Part shown: positions 5,475 through 6,241 of the stretch, one piece after another | Position numbering within the stretch: the first letter of the stretch is position 1 | How the letters are laid out: every line of letters begins with the position of its first letter | Source: Nitrososphaerota archaeon | Lineage (GTDB): Archaea > Thermoproteota > Nitrososphaeria > Nitrososphaerales > JACPRH01 | DNA: 6,241 bases | Assembly: GCA_029460375.1 (NCBI GenBank) | Contig: JARPAQ010000108.1 | Location: forward strand, 1 to 6,241 | Direction of reading: 5' to 3' | Position numbers and translations under genes: made by a program | Notes under the pieces: model-generated | Databases searched by the model: none | What the model was told of the DNA's origin: nothing | What the model saw: only the letters and a program-made list of their open reading frames with translations

Positions 5475-6241
5475 ATGTCGACCGCTGAGCGGGCTGCAAA
5501 GATCGTCAAGCAACTTGAAGGAAAGGACTGGAAGATACTGCACACTCTGGAGAGGGATCTCCCTTCCAAAAAATACACCCCGCCTGAAAAGATGACCAAG
5601 TCTACAGGACTACATAAAGAGGAGATAACGTACCGCCTGAATCACCTTGAAAAAGCAGGGCTGGTTATGCGCAGCCGCCGAGGATACACCCTAGTTACGG
5701 CGGGTATGGACGCTATATCTCTAAACGCGTTAGCAAATAGGGACCTGATATCCGCGCTTGGAAAACCTATTGGGGTAGGTAAAGAAGCGGACGTGTATGA
5801 AGCGGTCACTGAAGCTGGCGTCGGGTACGCCCTAAAGTTCTACCGGATAGGACGGACAAGCTTTAGAGATGTTAAAAGAAAACGCGGATATCTTTCAGAA
5901 GAATCGCAGCGCCACTGGATTCTCATGGGTATTCGGGCGGCGAAGACCGAGTTCAACGCTTTGAGAAAACTCCGGGATCACGGTGTCTCTGTCCCGCAGG
6001 TGATTGCGCAGGAAAGGCACGCTATTCTTATGTCGAAGATTGATGGGGTTATGCTGATTGATGTTTCAGAGCTGGATGATCCTGAAGGTGTTTTGCTGAA
6101 GATACTTGAAAATATCAGGTTGGCCTATCTGAAGGGAAGAGTCATAAATAGCGATCTCAGCGAGTATAATGTGATATTCGACGGTAAAGATGTCTGGCTG
6201 ATAGATTGGCCTCAGGCTGTCGACAGTTCTCACGTTAACTC
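5475..6241 (+). CDS. rio2: Rio2-type atypical serine protein kinase, 3'-truncated by the window edge
   Basis: Rio2 is an atypical kinase/ATPase that in eukaryotes acts in late maturation of the small ribosomal subunit; archaeal members are presumed to do the same. The 255 residues seen begin with the Rio2 winged helix (about 1-90: GKDWKILHTLERDL, TYRLNHLEKAGLVMR, GYTLVTAGMDAI). The kinase domain follows, with nucleotide loop GKPIGVGKEADVYEA (96-110), Lys121 in YALKFYRIG, the Rio2 signature GRTSFRDVKRKRGYL, catalytic Asp227 in SDLSEYNVIF and metal-binding Asp244 in LIDWPQAV. The catalytic loop reads INSDLSEYN where relatives usually have a HGDLSEYN-type sequence, so the loop histidine is Asn while the catalytic Asp is kept. 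The ATG at 5475 is the only start after an in-frame TAA at 5427-5429. The reading frame is still open at the window end, so only the last few dozen residues should be missing. Confidence 0.95.
   Translation, partial: MSTAERAAKIVKQLEGKDWKILHTLERDLPSKKYTPPEKMTKSTGLHKEEITYRLNHLEKAGLVMRSRRGYTLVTAGMDAISLNALANRDLISALGKPIGVGKEADVYEAVTEAGVGYALKFYRIGRTSFRDVKRKRGYLSEESQRHWILMGIRAAKTEFNALRKLRDHGVSVPQVIAQERHAILMSKIDGVMLIDVSELDDPEGVLLKILENIRLAYLKGRVINSDLSEYNVIFDGKDVWLIDWPQAVDSSHVN

Overview
The window looks like part of an archaeal chromosome. The evidence is a Rio2-type atypical kinase with its winged-helix N-terminus, an archaeal-type HypE-like AIR-synthase homologue, TATA-like boxes placed for archaeal promoters, and AGGTG-type ribosome binding sites. 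Base composition is fairly balanced and AGA/AGG/ATA codons are common. I lean towards a TACK-group lineage (Thermoproteota in the broad sense), but this is an impression and cannot be proven from the sequence. There are no RNA genes, insertion sequences or CRISPR repeats that I can see. Six protein genes fill about 95% of the window, and two of them run off its ends.

Layout. (1) 1-1098 (+): CTP synthase pyrG, missing its N-terminus. (2) 1095-2087 (-): HypE-like AIR-synthase family protein, meeting pyrG tail to tail with the two stop codons interlocked in four bases. (3) 2125-2886 (-): ECF-transporter S-component-like membrane protein, 37 nt upstream of gene 2 and probably cotranscribed with it. 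(4) 2957-4468 (+): a threonine-synthase-like protein with a C-terminal PadR-type winged helix, divergent from gene 3 across a 70-bp region with two TATA-like elements. (5) 4540-5322 (-): short-chain dehydrogenase/reductase. (6) 5475-window end (+): Rio2 kinase, truncated by the window edge.

The main discovery candidate is gene 4. It keeps the zinc ribbon and most cofactor-loop motifs of threonine synthase, but the lysine that forms the Schiff base with PLP is a valine, and a DNA-binding domain follows. I read it as a former enzyme turned ligand-sensing transcription factor. By position it is best placed to control the divergent membrane transporter gene and the HypE-like gene behind it. This would parallel MocR/PdxR regulators (winged helix plus aminotransferase fold), but built on the unrelated fold-type II PLP scaffold and with the aldimine lysine lost. 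The ligand (PLP or another B6 vitamer, threonine or an amino acid, or something else) is not known. CTP synthase, the reductase and Rio2 are ordinary genes with no evident functional link to that module.
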